Source: Tubulanus polymorphus
Taxonomy: Eukaryota > Nemertea > Palaeonemertea > Tubulaniformes > Tubulanidae
DNA: 64,000 bases
Direction: 5' to 3'
NCBI RefSeq assembly: GCF_964204645.1
Contig: NC_134033.1
Coordinates: forward strand, 9,770,231-9,834,230
Of the stretch, positions 63,966-64,000 are shown piece after piece. Position 1 is the first letter of the stretch, and each line of letters starts with the position of its first letter. The notes below the pieces were generated by a model that was not told the origin of the DNA, did no database searches, and worked only from the letters and a program-made list of their open reading frames with translations. The position numbers and the translations under genes were made by a program.

Positions 63966-64000
63966 AACCACAACGTTTCGGCTGTTGACTGACAGCCATC
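63966..64000 (-). ncRNA. Second hammerhead-like / Penelope-type terminus, cut by the window end
   Basis: The minus strand from 64000 reads GATGGCTGTCAGTCAACAGC then CGAAACGTTGTGG: a stem GGCTGT/ACAGCC and the GAAAC box, as in the motif at 34820. The CTGATGA box would lie at or just beyond the edge. Confidence 0.45.

Noticed and set aside
60985-64000. Search for ABCC exon 13 with Walker A
   Set aside because: No Gly-rich P-loop coding segment with flanking AG/GT and the required phase could be identified, so none is reported.

Overview
This is eukaryotic, animal-type DNA. It carries an intron-rich gene with GT..AG splice sites, GGTTA-type telomere-like tracts, tRNA-derived SINEs and almost every major class of eukaryotic transposon. 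The mix (Ty3/gypsy with tRNA-Leu primer sites, DIRS, Penelope, rolling-circle-like repeats with internal minisatellites, many MITEs) points to a marine invertebrate, most likely a lophotrochozoan such as a mollusc, annelid or brachiopod. That placement is an inference; the window does not fix the species.

Left part (1-24 kb) is intergenic transposon territory. A decayed Ty3/gypsy copy on the minus strand runs off the left edge (1-3.4 kb). A Myb/SANT-like exon lies at 4.0 kb. A dead LINE reverse transcriptase (5.3-6.4 kb) and a dead DDE-transposase-like gene (8.7-10.7 kb, minus) follow. The centrepiece is a complete, very young Ty3/gypsy element (10918-18852) with 192-bp LTRs differing at one base, a tRNA-Leu primer site, intact gag and pol joined by what looks like a programmed -1 frameshift (two tandem GGGAAAC heptamers plus a predicted pseudoknot), and an intact third ORF in the env position that encodes an SGNH/GDSL-hydrolase-like protein. 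Between 19.8 and 24.1 kb are hairpin elements, telomere-like repeats, tRNA-derived SINE pieces and an internally deleted LINE.

Right part (24.9-64 kb) is the 5' part of one plus-strand gene, an ABCC (MRP-type) transporter. I traced twelve coding exons with consistent phases from the ATG at 24908 to 60984. They encode TMD0, the L0 linker, TMD1 and the start of the first nucleotide-binding domain (about 658 residues). The rest lies beyond the right edge. Its introns are swollen by transposons: a pogo-like MITE and minisatellites, a gypsy LTR+gag stub, a 350-bp MITE with perfect 38-bp arms, and a DIRS element with inverted ends and internal complementary region nested inside a CAG..CTG element. 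They also hold a Penelope element with GIY-YIG domain, and a four-layer nest of repeats at 55.1-58.1 kb.

The genes do not form a pathway: one host transporter gene sits in a graveyard of mobile elements, with one probably recent and possibly still competent retrotransposon upstream. The most unusual items are the gypsy ORF3 hydrolase and its frameshift signal, the repeated hairpin+CTTGTT termini, three CAG..CTG elements with 6-bp target duplications, and a strong excess of the octamer TAGGCCTA.
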